Below are positions 51,697 through 59,598 of a stretch of DNA of 64,000 nucleotides, in pieces. This DNA comes from a virus, in the IMG/VR virus record IMGVR_UViG_3300042923_000569, positions 124,001-188,000 of that record; one strand, written 5' to 3'. The notes under the pieces were generated by a model that saw only the letters and a list, made by a program, of their open reading frames with translations, ran no database searches and was not told the DNA's origin. Made by a program: the position numbers and the translations under genes. Position 1 is the first letter of the stretch; each line of letters begins with the position of its first letter.

Positions 51697-51722
51697 TAAA
51701 AAGGGGAACATAAAGTTCCCCT
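51697..51722 (-). terminator. Intrinsic terminator after PhoH gene
   Basis: On the minus strand AGGGGAAC-TTTAT-GTTCCCCT is followed by TTTT. Confidence 0.8.
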
Positions 51723-51727
51723 AACTG

Positions 51728-53149
51728 TTATAGATTTTCTTCTGCGAATGCAGCTAGAGGTGAACGTACTACACCTTCTAATTCAATGATACGACAACCT
51801 TCCCAATCTTTGAACTTTTCAGTTACATAAGTCAAACCACTATTAGTAGGACTGATGAACTTATTATCAATCTGAGATAAGTTACCCATGATGATCACTT
51901 TACAGTTTTCACCAGCACGAGTTAAAATAGTCTTTGCTTGAGCTGGCGTAATGTTCTGGAATTCATCAACAATCAAAATTGTATTAATGAAACTACGACC
52001 ACGAACAAAGTTCAATGCTTTAAACTGGAAGACATTACGTTTCATAATTTCTTCAATTGAACCTTGTGGATTTGCATCATCTTTATGCAAGTACTCTAAT
52101 GCATCAACTGCTGCACCACAGAATGGCATAACTTTTTCCATCTCTGAACCAGGTAAGAAACCAATTTCTTCAAATTGTGAATCCTGAGTTTTGGAGAAGA
52201 TAATGCGGTCATATTTCTTCTTCTCTAGAATTAACTCTAAAGAAGTTGCGATAGCGATTAATGTTTTACCTGTACCTGCTGAACCAAGAAGAATTGTAAT
52301 ATGTACATCTTTGTCCATGATACTGTTAATTGCCATTGCTTGCTGAATGTTCTTGGCTTTAATACCCCAAACTTTACGCGACAATGCTTTAGTCTGACCA
52401 ATGTCGTTTAAACAAACCATATCTCGGTCATCGTCATGTTCTAGTACTGAAGCATAACCTTCAAATACAAACAGACCATCAGCTTCATCATATAGATAAT
52501 CGCCAATACAAATATTATCTGGAAGAAGATGTTTGATATTTTCTTCTGGAATCATTTGTAGTAGCTTGTGACTATCCTGATTAGCATAGACTGTGCCACC
52601 GATTTGATCCCATAGTTTACCAGTAATTTCATGGTGTCCAGTATGGATTAGATCCGAATCTTCGATTGTTACATCATGACGATAATCCTGAACTTCTACA
52701 CCATATGCTAGTGCCTTGATACGCATGTTAATATCACGTGTTACAAGTACAGCTTGGGATAGTCGAGCAACTAGAATAATCTTGTCATCAGGTACAGTAC
52801 TTTTTACTAGAGTATCAAGCTTGTCATCATAGTTTTCACTTAGATGTGCAATTGCTTGAAGTTCCTCAACAGTTAGTACAAATAACTTTGTTTCGGGATT
52901 AATGTGAGGGTGAGTTTTGAAAATTTCAACACCAGTAGTTGAAATTTCTTCATGTGTTGCGTTTTCAAGAATAGTACTAATATTGCGGATTGCAACACGA
53001 GCATCACGTGAAATATCAACTTTACGACTCTTAATGGAATCTAATTCTTCAAGTACAGTGAACGGAAGAATTACATGTGCTCCATCAAATGCTAGGATTG
53101 CATGTGGATCACCAAGAATCACGTTTGTGTCAAGAACATATTTTTTCAT
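51728..53149 (-). CDS. PIN-PhoH protein (PhoH2-like ATPase/ribonuclease)
   Basis: The protein is 473 aa from the ATG of MKKYVLDTNVILGDP; an ATG two codons before sits on the AAGGA site. The N-terminal PIN domain (about 1-155) has DTNVILGDP, LEELD and DINMRIKA, and the C-terminal PhoH ATPase starts around 270. Walker A is LLGSAGTGKTLIA, with Walker B ILIVDEFQN and NFVRGRSF. PhoH2 proteins unwind and cleave RNA in bacteria. In a phage it may remodel mRNA. Confidence 0.85.
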   Translation of the reverse strand: MKKYVLDTNVILGDPHAILAFDGAHVILPFTVLEELDSIKSRKVDISRDARVAIRNISTILENATHEEISTTGVEIFKTHPHINPETKLFVLTVEELQAIAHLSENYDDKLDTLVKSTVPDDKIILVARLSQAVLVTRDINMRIKALAYGVEVQDYRHDVTIEDSDLIHTGHHEITGKLWDQIGGTVYANQDSHKLLQMIPEENIKHLLPDNICIGDYLYDEADGLFVFEGYASVLEHDDDRDMVCLNDIGQTKALSRKVWGIKAKNIQQAMAINSIMDKDVHITILLGSAGTGKTLIAIATSLELILEKKKYDRIIFSKTQDSQFEEIGFLPGSEMEKVMPFCGAAVDALEYLHKDDANPQGSIEEIMKRNVFQFKALNFVRGRSFINTILIVDEFQNITPAQAKTILTRAGENCKVIIMGNLSQIDNKFISPTNSGLTYVTEKFKDWEGCRIIELEGVVRSPLAAFAEENL

Positions 53150-53220
53150 AAACATCCTTTTTTTTGTTGAGTGTTAAAACACTTTGTTTTCCTAACAGTA
53201 TTTAATGTTCCTTTAAACTG

Positions 53221-53520
53221 TTAGTTTGAGCTGGGTTCGTAATTAACGTAGCAGCGATTACCTTTCGCTTCTTCGTACCAGCATTCTTGATAAACCAATT
53301 GGCCTATGCTAACTGGTTTATCGGTAGTACCATACTTCAGTTCATTGTTTTTGTCAGTGTATTGGTATGAACATTCACTCCCTTTACACTGACCCGTTGC
53401 AACAACCCGACCAACGTTATACGTCACATTGGTATGTTTACCACTTGGTATTTGCATTAACCCATACATGAATGATGTAAATACTACCGCATAGATTACA
53501 GACCAAATGAGACGTTTCAT
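53221..53520 (-). CDS. Hypothetical exported or membrane-tethered protein, 99 aa
   Basis: The N-terminus MKRLIWSVIYAVVFTSFMYGLM is a signal peptide or anchor. The rest (NVGRVVATGQCKGSECSYQY; VYQECWYEEAKGNRCYV) has four cysteines suitable for disulfides in the periplasm. Function unknown; possibly superinfection exclusion or lysis control. Confidence 0.6.
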   Translation of the reverse strand: MKRLIWSVIYAVVFTSFMYGLMQIPSGKHTNVTYNVGRVVATGQCKGSECSYQYTDKNNELKYGTTDKPVSIGQLVYQECWYEEAKGNRCYVNYEPSSN

Positions 53521-53523
53521 AAC

Positions 53524-54417
53524 TTACAAACTCCGAATAAAATTAAAGGCATTATCTAAGTACGAAGAAATGTTCTTCGCACCAACAGGATTAGCACTAT
53601 GGACATTATATCCAAATACTTTTGCAATCTGTCGATCCATCATATAATCGATAAGATACTTACAGAATGTATAACCAGTTTCTTCATTTTCATTATCGGT
53701 ATCACCCAAATCATGGTCAAAAGAAACAAATTCAGGTAAACCATGTTGTTCAACGTACTTAACAGCTTCCTGATGAGTACGACAAACAACGAAACCTTCA
53801 CCTGGATAGTACTGTTCAACATCACGCAAATCATCCAAAAACATTTTGTATGACTGCTGTGTTTCACCAGTATAATCAATAAGAAGATTATTATCTTCTA
53901 CAAGTTTAATAAGTTCTTTCTTGGAGGTTCCTACGAAGTTCTGCTCCATAAGAACATTCCAGCCACATTCTACTTTACTCGCCTTAAGATAACGACAAAT
54001 ATGTAGTAAATTCACTCCAGCATTTTCAGCAGGAAAATGTTCACCGGTTACTGCGTTATTACGAATTTCCAGAAGTTCTTCATAAGATACCTCTAAAGAA
54101 AATGCATGATTGTGTACGTTAGTTGCCATGTTTTTATAGCTAACTAATGGTTTTAAACGTTCGATAGGAAGGTCATAGTTAATTTCTTCCTTAGCTTCTC
54201 GAACTACGGCAATTTCTAAACTTGGGTCATCTTTTTCTACTAAACCACCAACTGCACCTAATAAACCATCGAACCGTAATTCTGCAAGTACTAGACTTAC
54301 GTTAGGAATATCATTGTATGGATAATTTTTATATGGATTACAGTTCTTAGAAAAGATCCATACAAAGGCACAATCATAACGATTAGAGCGGGTGCCGAAA
54401 GGAATTTCCTGGTACAT
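53524..54417 (-). CDS. Nudix hydrolase fused to a cREC (cyclic-phosphate processing receiver) domain
   Basis: The protein is 297 aa. Residues about 1-160 form a Nudix domain with the box starting GGLVEKDDPSLEIAVVREAK and continuing EEINYD. Residues about 195-297 match the cREC family: KMFLDDLRDVEQYYPG, then VSFDHDLGDTD, ETGYTFCKYLIDYM and a final strand. cREC domains are predicted to process cyclic phosphate ends in RNA repair. A Nudix-cREC joining suggests RNA 5'- and 3'-end processing, or a linear step in NAD/ADP-ribose removal. The two readings are not settled. Confidence 0.75.
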   Translation of the reverse strand: MYQEIPFGTRSNRYDCAFVWIFSKNCNPYKNYPYNDIPNVSLVLAELRFDGLLGAVGGLVEKDDPSLEIAVVREAKEEINYDLPIERLKPLVSYKNMATNVHNHAFSLEVSYEELLEIRNNAVTGEHFPAENAGVNLLHICRYLKASKVECGWNVLMEQNFVGTSKKELIKLVEDNNLLIDYTGETQQSYKMFLDDLRDVEQYYPGEGFVVCRTHQEAVKYVEQHGLPEFVSFDHDLGDTDNENEETGYTFCKYLIDYMMDRQIAKVFGYNVHSANPVGAKNISSYLDNAFNFIRSL

Positions 54418-54425
54418 ATATTGCC

Positions 54426-55199
54426 TTAATTATTTGTTGACATACGAGCAGTTACGTAGTCATTTAATGTTCCAAGAACATCACCAATTGGACTGTAAAG
54501 ATTGTAACTGAAATGATCGTCTTTATCATGTGGTTCTGGATTAATATTAACAGTTTGTGAAGCTGTTGCTAATCCTGCATATACTGACCACGGAATTACA
54601 CTATCAGATGAACCGATAATAATGAAAGTATCGCGTGCATTTGCACTATCAAGTACTTTATAAAGTTCGTTATAGATTGGTTTACGAACACCATTGTCAA
54701 ACCAGAATGTTTCACCAAACATTACAATATTAGGTTTAGAAACAATACCTGGGGTTGGTGTAAATTCAGTATAACCAATATCAGTCACTTCATAATCTTC
54801 AGAGTTTACTGAAAACGGACTAACTACCTCAGTTAAACGACCATGAACATGCATTGCAGATCCACCAGCACGTTCAGCTAAGTCATCAACATTAGCAGTA
54901 ATATGAATTACTCGGTCATCACCATATAGTTTCTGCATACGTTCAATGAAATAATGTCCTGGGTTTGGTTCAAAATTTTGAAGGCCAACACGCATTTTAT
55001 TATAAAAGTTATGTACTGCATCGTAGTGAGTCATGAAGTGTGCAATATTACAAACAATATCAACACTTACGTTATCCCACAATCCATCACCTGCTGCATC
55101 ACGGAAAGTAGGGATACCAGATTCTTTTGACAGACCCGCTCCAGTACAGAAAATCAGTCGTGGCGTTTCATTATTTTGCAAAAAACTATTGAGATTCAT
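54426..55199 (-). CDS. Sirtuin (SIR2-family NAD-dependent deacylase)
   Basis: The protein is 257 aa. The Rossmann NAD site is FCTGAGLSKESGIPTFRDA at about 18-36, with TANVDDLAERAGG, the catalytic HGRLTEV (His), IVMFGE and IIGSSDSVIPW. The zinc cysteines usual in bacterial CobB are not obvious. It would remove acyl groups from lysines or deplete NAD. It lies 9 bases from the Nudix-cREC gene and near NAMPT. Confidence 0.88.
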   Translation of the reverse strand: MNLNSFLQNNETPRLIFCTGAGLSKESGIPTFRDAAGDGLWDNVSVDIVCNIAHFMTHYDAVHNFYNKMRVGLQNFEPNPGHYFIERMQKLYGDDRVIHITANVDDLAERAGGSAMHVHGRLTEVVSPFSVNSEDYEVTDIGYTEFTPTPGIVSKPNIVMFGETFWFDNGVRKPIYNELYKVLDSANARDTFIIIGSSDSVIPWSVYAGLATASQTVNINPEPHDKDDHFSYNLYSPIGDVLGTLNDYVTARMSTNN

Positions 55200-55207
55200 T
55201 GTTTACC

Positions 55208-55426
55208 TTAAAGGTGTGAAAAGTAAAGTCGGCAACCACAGTTTGGACATTGTGGTTCCTTAATATAATATCCGTCAGTACCGGGTACGGAACGCGGAGC
55301 ATCTTTTATTACATAAACTTTGAAGCACTTAAAACAAGTAACTTCTTTATCGGCTTGGGGATGATCATCAACCCAATCACCACTATAAAGCCATTTCTGA
55401 TGTTCCGTTAAATCCCCATACTTCAT
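55208..55426 (-). CDS. Small zinc-ribbon protein, 72 aa
   Basis: It has two Cys pairs (TCFKCFKVYV and QCPNCGCRLYF), a compact zinc-ribbon, and an N-terminal HQKWLYSGDW. Its start is 12 bases from the 2H phosphoesterase stop. Function unknown. Confidence 0.65.
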   Translation of the reverse strand: MKYGDLTEHQKWLYSGDWVDDHPQADKEVTCFKCFKVYVIKDAPRSVPGTDGYYIKEPQCPNCGCRLYFSHL

Positions 55427-55437
55427 TATAAGCTCAC

Positions 55438-55884
55438 TTAAATTGTAGTCTTATTATATTCATTACCAAAGATTAGTTCTTCTGGTAATACGCCAAGTTT
55501 ATAAATTAGTTCAATTAAATCTTCGTCAGTATCTTTTGGTTGGTACACAATACTCATATGGCATTTGTAACCGGGAAATTTATGTGTAAATCCAGCATTA
55601 AGTAATTCTTTATGACGCTGTTCAATTTCAGGTGAATCAAGAAGTAGTACTATTGCTTCCCATTCCCCACCGGGTTTTCCCAACCTTTCAATTCCAGTAA
55701 TCTTCGCTTTATATGTACTATCATTTTGAAGTAAATTTATTTGAGGATTGCTTTCATCTTGCATTAAGGTAACATGAAATTTAGCTGCTGTCAAGCAATC
55801 AATGCCCGCTAGTTTAAATATTTTTCTGATTTCTTTAGCCTGATCAATATCAAGCTTTAGGCTTACAAATCCTTTTCCAGCCAT
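55438..55884 (-). CDS. 2H phosphoesterase-like protein (second)
   Basis: The protein is 148 aa with two H-x-[TS]-hydrophobic motifs: FHVTLMQDE near residue 37 and CHMSIVYQP near 107, in the 2H superfamily arrangement. Its length, near 150, is like that of the T4 Acb1 anti-CBASS phosphodiesterase, and it is closer to that length than the copy at 15209. It may break cyclic oligonucleotides or RNA cyclic phosphates. The family call is firm, the substrate not. Confidence 0.72.
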   Translation of the reverse strand: MAGKGFVSLKLDIDQAKEIRKIFKLAGIDCLTAAKFHVTLMQDESNPQINLLQNDSTYKAKITGIERLGKPGGEWEAIVLLLDSPEIEQRHKELLNAGFTHKFPGYKCHMSIVYQPKDTDEDLIELIYKLGVLPEELIFGNEYNKTTI

Positions 55885-55896
55885 GAGTAATATCCT

Positions 55897-56091
55897 TTAC
55901 ATAGTTAAAATTAAATAACCTAACAATACTACAAGGATACCTGCAATAATTGCAAGTAAAACTGCACTAACTACATATAGTACTTTTTTATTTTTAGTAA
56001 ATGTAGAACGCTTAGCTTTATATTCAGAGAATGTAAGCCAAAGTATAATTACATACGTAATAACAGATACAACTAGCATTGTGGTTAACAT
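55897..56091 (-). CDS. Small membrane protein, 64 aa
   Basis: Two hydrophobic segments (TMLVVSVITYVIILWLTF and VVSAVLLAIIAGILVVLLGY) join through a basic loop (YKAKRSTFTKNKK). Probably an inner-membrane helical hairpin. Function unknown. Confidence 0.65.
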   Translation of the reverse strand: MLTTMLVVSVITYVIILWLTFSEYKAKRSTFTKNKKVLYVVSAVLLAIIAGILVVLLGYLILTM

Positions 56092-56116
56092 ATTTAATAG
56101 TCTCGTCTAAGTTAAA

Positions 56117-56138
56117 AAGAAGGGGGCATAAGCCCCCT
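56117..56138 (-). terminator. Intrinsic terminator after NAMPT gene
   Basis: On the minus strand AGGGGGC-TTAT-GCCCCCT is followed by TCTTTTT. Confidence 0.8.
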
Positions 56139-56143
56139 AAAAA

Positions 56144-57628
56144 TTACAAACCTTTGTTTGCACGTTCACGTACTTCATCGAAGTTACTGAGATTCATAAT
56201 CTCACCATTAACGTACACATCAACCATCATATCACGTAGGAATGGGTTGACTTCTTGTAGTTCAATACGCTCTGCAATAATCTTGTGAGTATTAGTACAC
56301 TCATAAGTAGTGACACGACCACGTAAAGAACGCTTGCCTACATCAGTGATCGGATCTTTGAATAAATCTTCCCAAACACCAGTGTTTAGCTGTTGTGCTG
56401 AACCTTTCATTGCGAAGCTGTAAGTATCGCGACCTTTTTCTGGATGTACTAACTTACCACCCATACCAAATACGATGTTAGAAAGACAAATCTTTTTAGC
56501 TTCAATATTTGCAACAATCTGACGGATACTGTCTTCGTTGATACCATCACCCTGAATCACTCCAATGAATGAAGGTAATTCTTTATAACCATTTGCGTTT
56601 ACAGTAGAACCAAACTTCTCCATCAAAATCTCAGTGATTTCAATTGGCATTGTTAGTGGATCACCGCTATCTGGACGAAGAACTAACTTAGCTCCAGGGC
56701 AAAGTGCTGCGATTTCCATAATGGTAGCTTTCAAACGAGTACCAATGTATTCGCGGGTAAAACGATATGCATCATAGGTATCAATCACTACTGATACGAT
56801 TGGTGGAACACCAATTGAACCTTTAGCAATATATGCACGTACTTTCATTTCCCACAAACGAACCATCTTAACTGCCATATTAAAGTCGTCGCGTTTGTCT
56901 GCGTCTGAGTTAGAACATGTTGCACTATGCTCACTCGCAGTAACTGAACTCAAATATGCATTAGTTGTGTGGTAGTATTGTTTAATGTAACGGTTAGCAC
57001 TTAGACAATCAGAACCGTTGAACAATGCCGCATGTGCCATACCTGCAATAATTGCAGATTCGAAGCTTGAAGCTCCGCGATCACCGAAGTTATGCAAGTG
57101 ATAGTCCACAAAGCGAGAGCCAGTATGACGCTCCATTGTATCAGCTAAGAATTCTTTAATGCTACGTGCATTACTAGCAACTGTAGTTGGGAACCAAACA
57201 CCACGCTGAAGCTGAGTTTCAATGTAGCTTGCAATTACACAAACACGCGGATCAGTACTGAAAGAACGTACTAATGGACTACCAACAGGAACTAACGTAC
57301 CTTCTGGAATTGCACGAATATGTAATGGAATTTTACCTCCATGTACTTCTACAATGTGTTCCCAAAAACCGCGATCAAAATCATCGCCACGTTGTTCAGT
57401 TTCTAGCTGTGCTTCGTCAATGTCATCAGTAGTGATGCTAATATCTAAGTACTCTTGTAGATAGTACTGTAGACCCATCATCACAACATGTGTTGCGTAC
57501 TTACTTGGTTTACGTGCAATGATATTTGATTCAAGAGCTACAACACCCTCTTTCATCATAAAACCGTGACCAGTTTTGTACGAATCGACATTTAAAATAA
57601 AGTTTACATTTTTGTTAATTTTGTTCAT
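56144..57628 (-). CDS. Nicotinamide phosphoribosyltransferase (NAMPT)
   Basis: The protein is 494 aa, as human and phage KVP40-type NAMPT (about 490). Recognisable parts are NVDSYKTGH near residue 14, YLHNFGDRGASSFESA-type YHLHNFGDRGASS near 180, VVIDTYDAYRFT near 286, LRPDSGDP near 317, and IVFGMGGKLV. It joins nicotinamide and PRPP to form NMN. With the NMNAT-Nudix gene 600 bases away, this makes a two-step NAD+ salvage path. Both genes share a specific 5' leader. Confidence 0.95.
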   Translation of the reverse strand: MNKINKNVNFILNVDSYKTGHGFMMKEGVVALESNIIARKPSKYATHVVMMGLQYYLQEYLDISITTDDIDEAQLETEQRGDDFDRGFWEHIVEVHGGKIPLHIRAIPEGTLVPVGSPLVRSFSTDPRVCVIASYIETQLQRGVWFPTTVASNARSIKEFLADTMERHTGSRFVDYHLHNFGDRGASSFESAIIAGMAHAALFNGSDCLSANRYIKQYYHTTNAYLSSVTASEHSATCSNSDADKRDDFNMAVKMVRLWEMKVRAYIAKGSIGVPPIVSVVIDTYDAYRFTREYIGTRLKATIMEIAALCPGAKLVLRPDSGDPLTMPIEITEILMEKFGSTVNANGYKELPSFIGVIQGDGINEDSIRQIVANIEAKKICLSNIVFGMGGKLVHPEKGRDTYSFAMKGSAQQLNTGVWEDLFKDPITDVGKRSLRGRVTTYECTNTHKIIAERIELQEVNPFLRDMMVDVYVNGEIMNLSNFDEVRERANKGL

Positions 57629-57685
57629 ACTAAGACTCCCTTAGATATTAAGTGTTGAAAGCTACATCGCTTTCGATTATTTTGG
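57629..57685 (-). promoter_or_regulatory. NAD-salvage leader element, copy 1
   Basis: On the minus strand the 5' leader of NAMPT holds hairpin GAAAGC-GATGTA-GCTTTC. About 15 bases later comes CTAAG-GGAGT-CTTAG, which has the ribosome-binding site in its loop, then T and ATG. The NMNAT-Nudix leader has the same order, loop and second hairpin, with a different first stem. A TTGGTATAAACCAA palindrome precedes it. Confidence 0.65.
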
Positions 57686-57686
57686 T

Positions 57687-58202
57687 TTATACCAAATTCT
57701 GTACTAAAATTTTTGGAATTAATGCCATTAGATTGTGTGGTTCAAACATATACTCACCAAATCTTACGTAAGAATACATTGCATATGGATTAATCTTTTC
57801 AATTGCGATTTCATCAATAGAAAAAGCATATGTATCACCAAACTCATCATAAGTAGTGAATAACATTTCATCATCGACAAAAATTATATCGCTTCGTCGA
57901 GGTTTTGCGATGTATACAAAAGCACTATCTGAAAATGCAAAGTAAACCTGCATAAATTTATGTTCTTTACTTACTTCAAGTGAGTTGTAAACACCATATG
58001 TTCTAATAGCAAATATTTTATTATCTTCATTATCTGCCGGTTGATTAACTATCATCTGCAACAGATATGAAATTGGTTCTATGTGTGTAATACCAGTTGG
58101 TAGTTTATATTCAGACAAAGATAACTTTTGTAAAAAAGTTTGCTGATTATCTGAAATGTACTTCATTTCATGATAAAAACTATCTGGCTGGCAGTACAAC
58201 AT
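57687..58202 (-). CDS. Hypothetical protein, 171 aa
   Basis: A mixed alpha/beta-type, acidic protein between the two NAD salvage genes. Distinct stretches are YKLPTGITHIEPISYLLQM, AFVYIAKPRRSDIIFVDDE and TTYDEFGDTYAF. No family is recognised. Its place in a block with two NAD enzymes hints at a linked role only. Confidence 0.6.
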   Translation of the reverse strand: MLYCQPDSFYHEMKYISDNQQTFLQKLSLSEYKLPTGITHIEPISYLLQMIVNQPADNEDNKIFAIRTYGVYNSLEVSKEHKFMQVYFAFSDSAFVYIAKPRRSDIIFVDDEMLFTTYDEFGDTYAFSIDEIAIEKINPYAMYSYVRFGEYMFEPHNLMALIPKILVQNLV

Positions 58203-58216
58203 AAAAACCTCTTAAT

Positions 58217-58239
58217 TAAAAGGAGTACCGAAGTACTCC
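58217..58239 (-). terminator. Intrinsic terminator after NMNAT-Nudix gene
   Basis: On the minus strand GGAGTAC-TTCG-GTACTCC is followed by TTTTAATT. Confidence 0.8.
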
Positions 58240-58245
58240 GATAAC

Positions 58246-59361
58246 TTAAAGAATACCTAAGAAAGTATCAATAATACTTAAATGATCTTCAAAGAACTTA
58301 TCACGGTTCTGAACTAATTCACCAAGTGGCATCCAGAATGCTTTTTCAGCATCATCTGCACCTTTAACTTTAGGTAATGTATTATCCTGAAGTTGAATGT
58401 ATGCACATTTAGTAATGATACGCCAGCGTTGGGAACGATTGAAATCACCAAACTCCATACTTTCACGGATTGAACCTTCAAGTACTTTCATTGGAACATC
58501 AATCTTTGTTTCTTCTTTTAATTCACGTAAAGCAGTTTGAATTTGATCTTTATCCTGCCAAGCGTCAAAGAACCCACCGGGTAGAGCATATAAACCTTTA
58601 CCTGGGAAAGTGCGGCGTTTAACAAGAAGAATGTGACCTGCACTGATTACCATTGCGTCACCCGTTAAGAACGGAATGTTGTTATATGGTAAACGTTCAT
58701 TCATCTCTGCACGATAACGTTGAACAAAGTTAAACTCGCCAATTAGATTATCAAAAATTACTGGTTTAGTTTGCATGAACTTACCAAGAAATTCTTGTGT
58801 TTCTTCTGGTAATGATTCAGGAATCTGTTTAGTACTGAAAAATTGATTACGAACTTCGGTACTATTAATCGTAATAGGATTTGATTCTGCGTCCTTCTCA
58901 CGATATTGCTGAGGAATACCAGCTTGCGATTTCTTAACTTCACCAATGAAATCCTGTTGCCATTGTGGGAAGAAGTTAAGATAAAAAGTACTTTCATCTG
59001 CTTCTTTCTGACAACCAGTAATTACAATGTTATCGCTTGAAGTAACGGACTTAACTTGTTCGTGTACTTCCATCAACCATTTGCTGTTGTTATATACATA
59101 ATCGTGGATTGGTAAGATATTAATCTTAACCGAACGCCCTTTAGCCCACTCTTCTTGAACTAAACGATTAGACATAGCATCCAGTACCTGACGGCGTTCT
59201 TCAAACGAAAACGGATTTTTTGAATCACGTGCAAGCTCCGAACTACCAACAAGAATTACCAAACGGTCTGCATTTTCTAATGCATGTTTAATGGTTGCTT
59301 CATGACCTGTGTGTGCCATTTGGAAACGACCAATATACACATATACTTTTTCTTTACTCAT
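58246..59361 (-). CDS. Bifunctional NMN adenylyltransferase / Nudix hydrolase (NadM-like)
   Basis: The protein is 371 aa. The N-terminal NMNAT domain has GRFQMAHTGHEATI near residue 8 (the HxGH-type site as HTGH) and NSTEVRNQF near 165. The C-terminal Nudix domain has GGFFDAWQDKDQIQTALREL followed by KEETKIDV. The NMNAT half makes NAD+ from NMN and ATP; the Nudix half breaks ADP-ribose or similar. It completes the NAMPT pathway. The same pair is known in KVP40-like phages and as phage NAD+ reconstitution against NAD-depleting defence. Confidence 0.93.
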   Translation of the reverse strand: MSKEKVYVYIGRFQMAHTGHEATIKHALENADRLVILVGSSELARDSKNPFSFEERRQVLDAMSNRLVQEEWAKGRSVKINILPIHDYVYNNSKWLMEVHEQVKSVTSSDNIVITGCQKEADESTFYLNFFPQWQQDFIGEVKKSQAGIPQQYREKDAESNPITINSTEVRNQFFSTKQIPESLPEETQEFLGKFMQTKPVIFDNLIGEFNFVQRYRAEMNERLPYNNIPFLTGDAMVISAGHILLVKRRTFPGKGLYALPGGFFDAWQDKDQIQTALRELKEETKIDVPMKVLEGSIRESMEFGDFNRSQRWRIITKCAYIQLQDNTLPKVKGADDAEKAFWMPLGELVQNRDKFFEDHLSIIDTFLGIL

Positions 59362-59410
59362 TCTAAGACTCCCTTAGCTATTTGTTATTCAAGGCTACAT
59401 CACCTTGTAT
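59362..59410 (-). promoter_or_regulatory. NAD-salvage leader element, copy 2
   Basis: The minus strand has CAAGG-TGATGTAG-CCTTG, a spacer, then CTAAG-GGAGT-CTTAG and A before the ATG. It matches copy 1 in the GATGTAG loop, the spacer length and the second hairpin, while the first stem differs by compensated pairs. It begins about at +1 of the early-type promoter. Confidence 0.7.
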
Positions 59411-59414
59411 TCAT

Positions 59415-59443
59415 ATTATATCACAAAAAAGTTCAATGTTTCA
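59415..59443 (-). promoter_or_regulatory. Early-type promoter of NMNAT-Nudix gene
   Basis: The minus strand has TGAAAC (59438-59443), 17 bases, then TATAAT (59415-59420) with TGTGA before it. Confidence 0.75.
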
Positions 59444-59561
59444 TTTTTTATTTTGTGTATAAACTCGTTAAGTACAGAAATCATAACAGAAATTTTCAAT
59501 TTTGCAAGTACTTTTTGTTAAAAAGTAAATATTAATAGAGGTGCCTAATTTTTAACATCTC

Positions 59562-59569
59562 AATAAATA
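59562..59569 (+). promoter_or_regulatory. Late promoter of the Ig-domain gene
   Basis: The plus strand reads CAATAAATACATAATATA, 30 bases before the start at 59599, with TTAGGAGACT as ribosome-binding site in between. The bases from about 59445 to 59561 show no gene. Confidence 0.7.
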
Positions 59570-59598
59570 CATAATATAACTTTCTTAGGAGACTAAAA

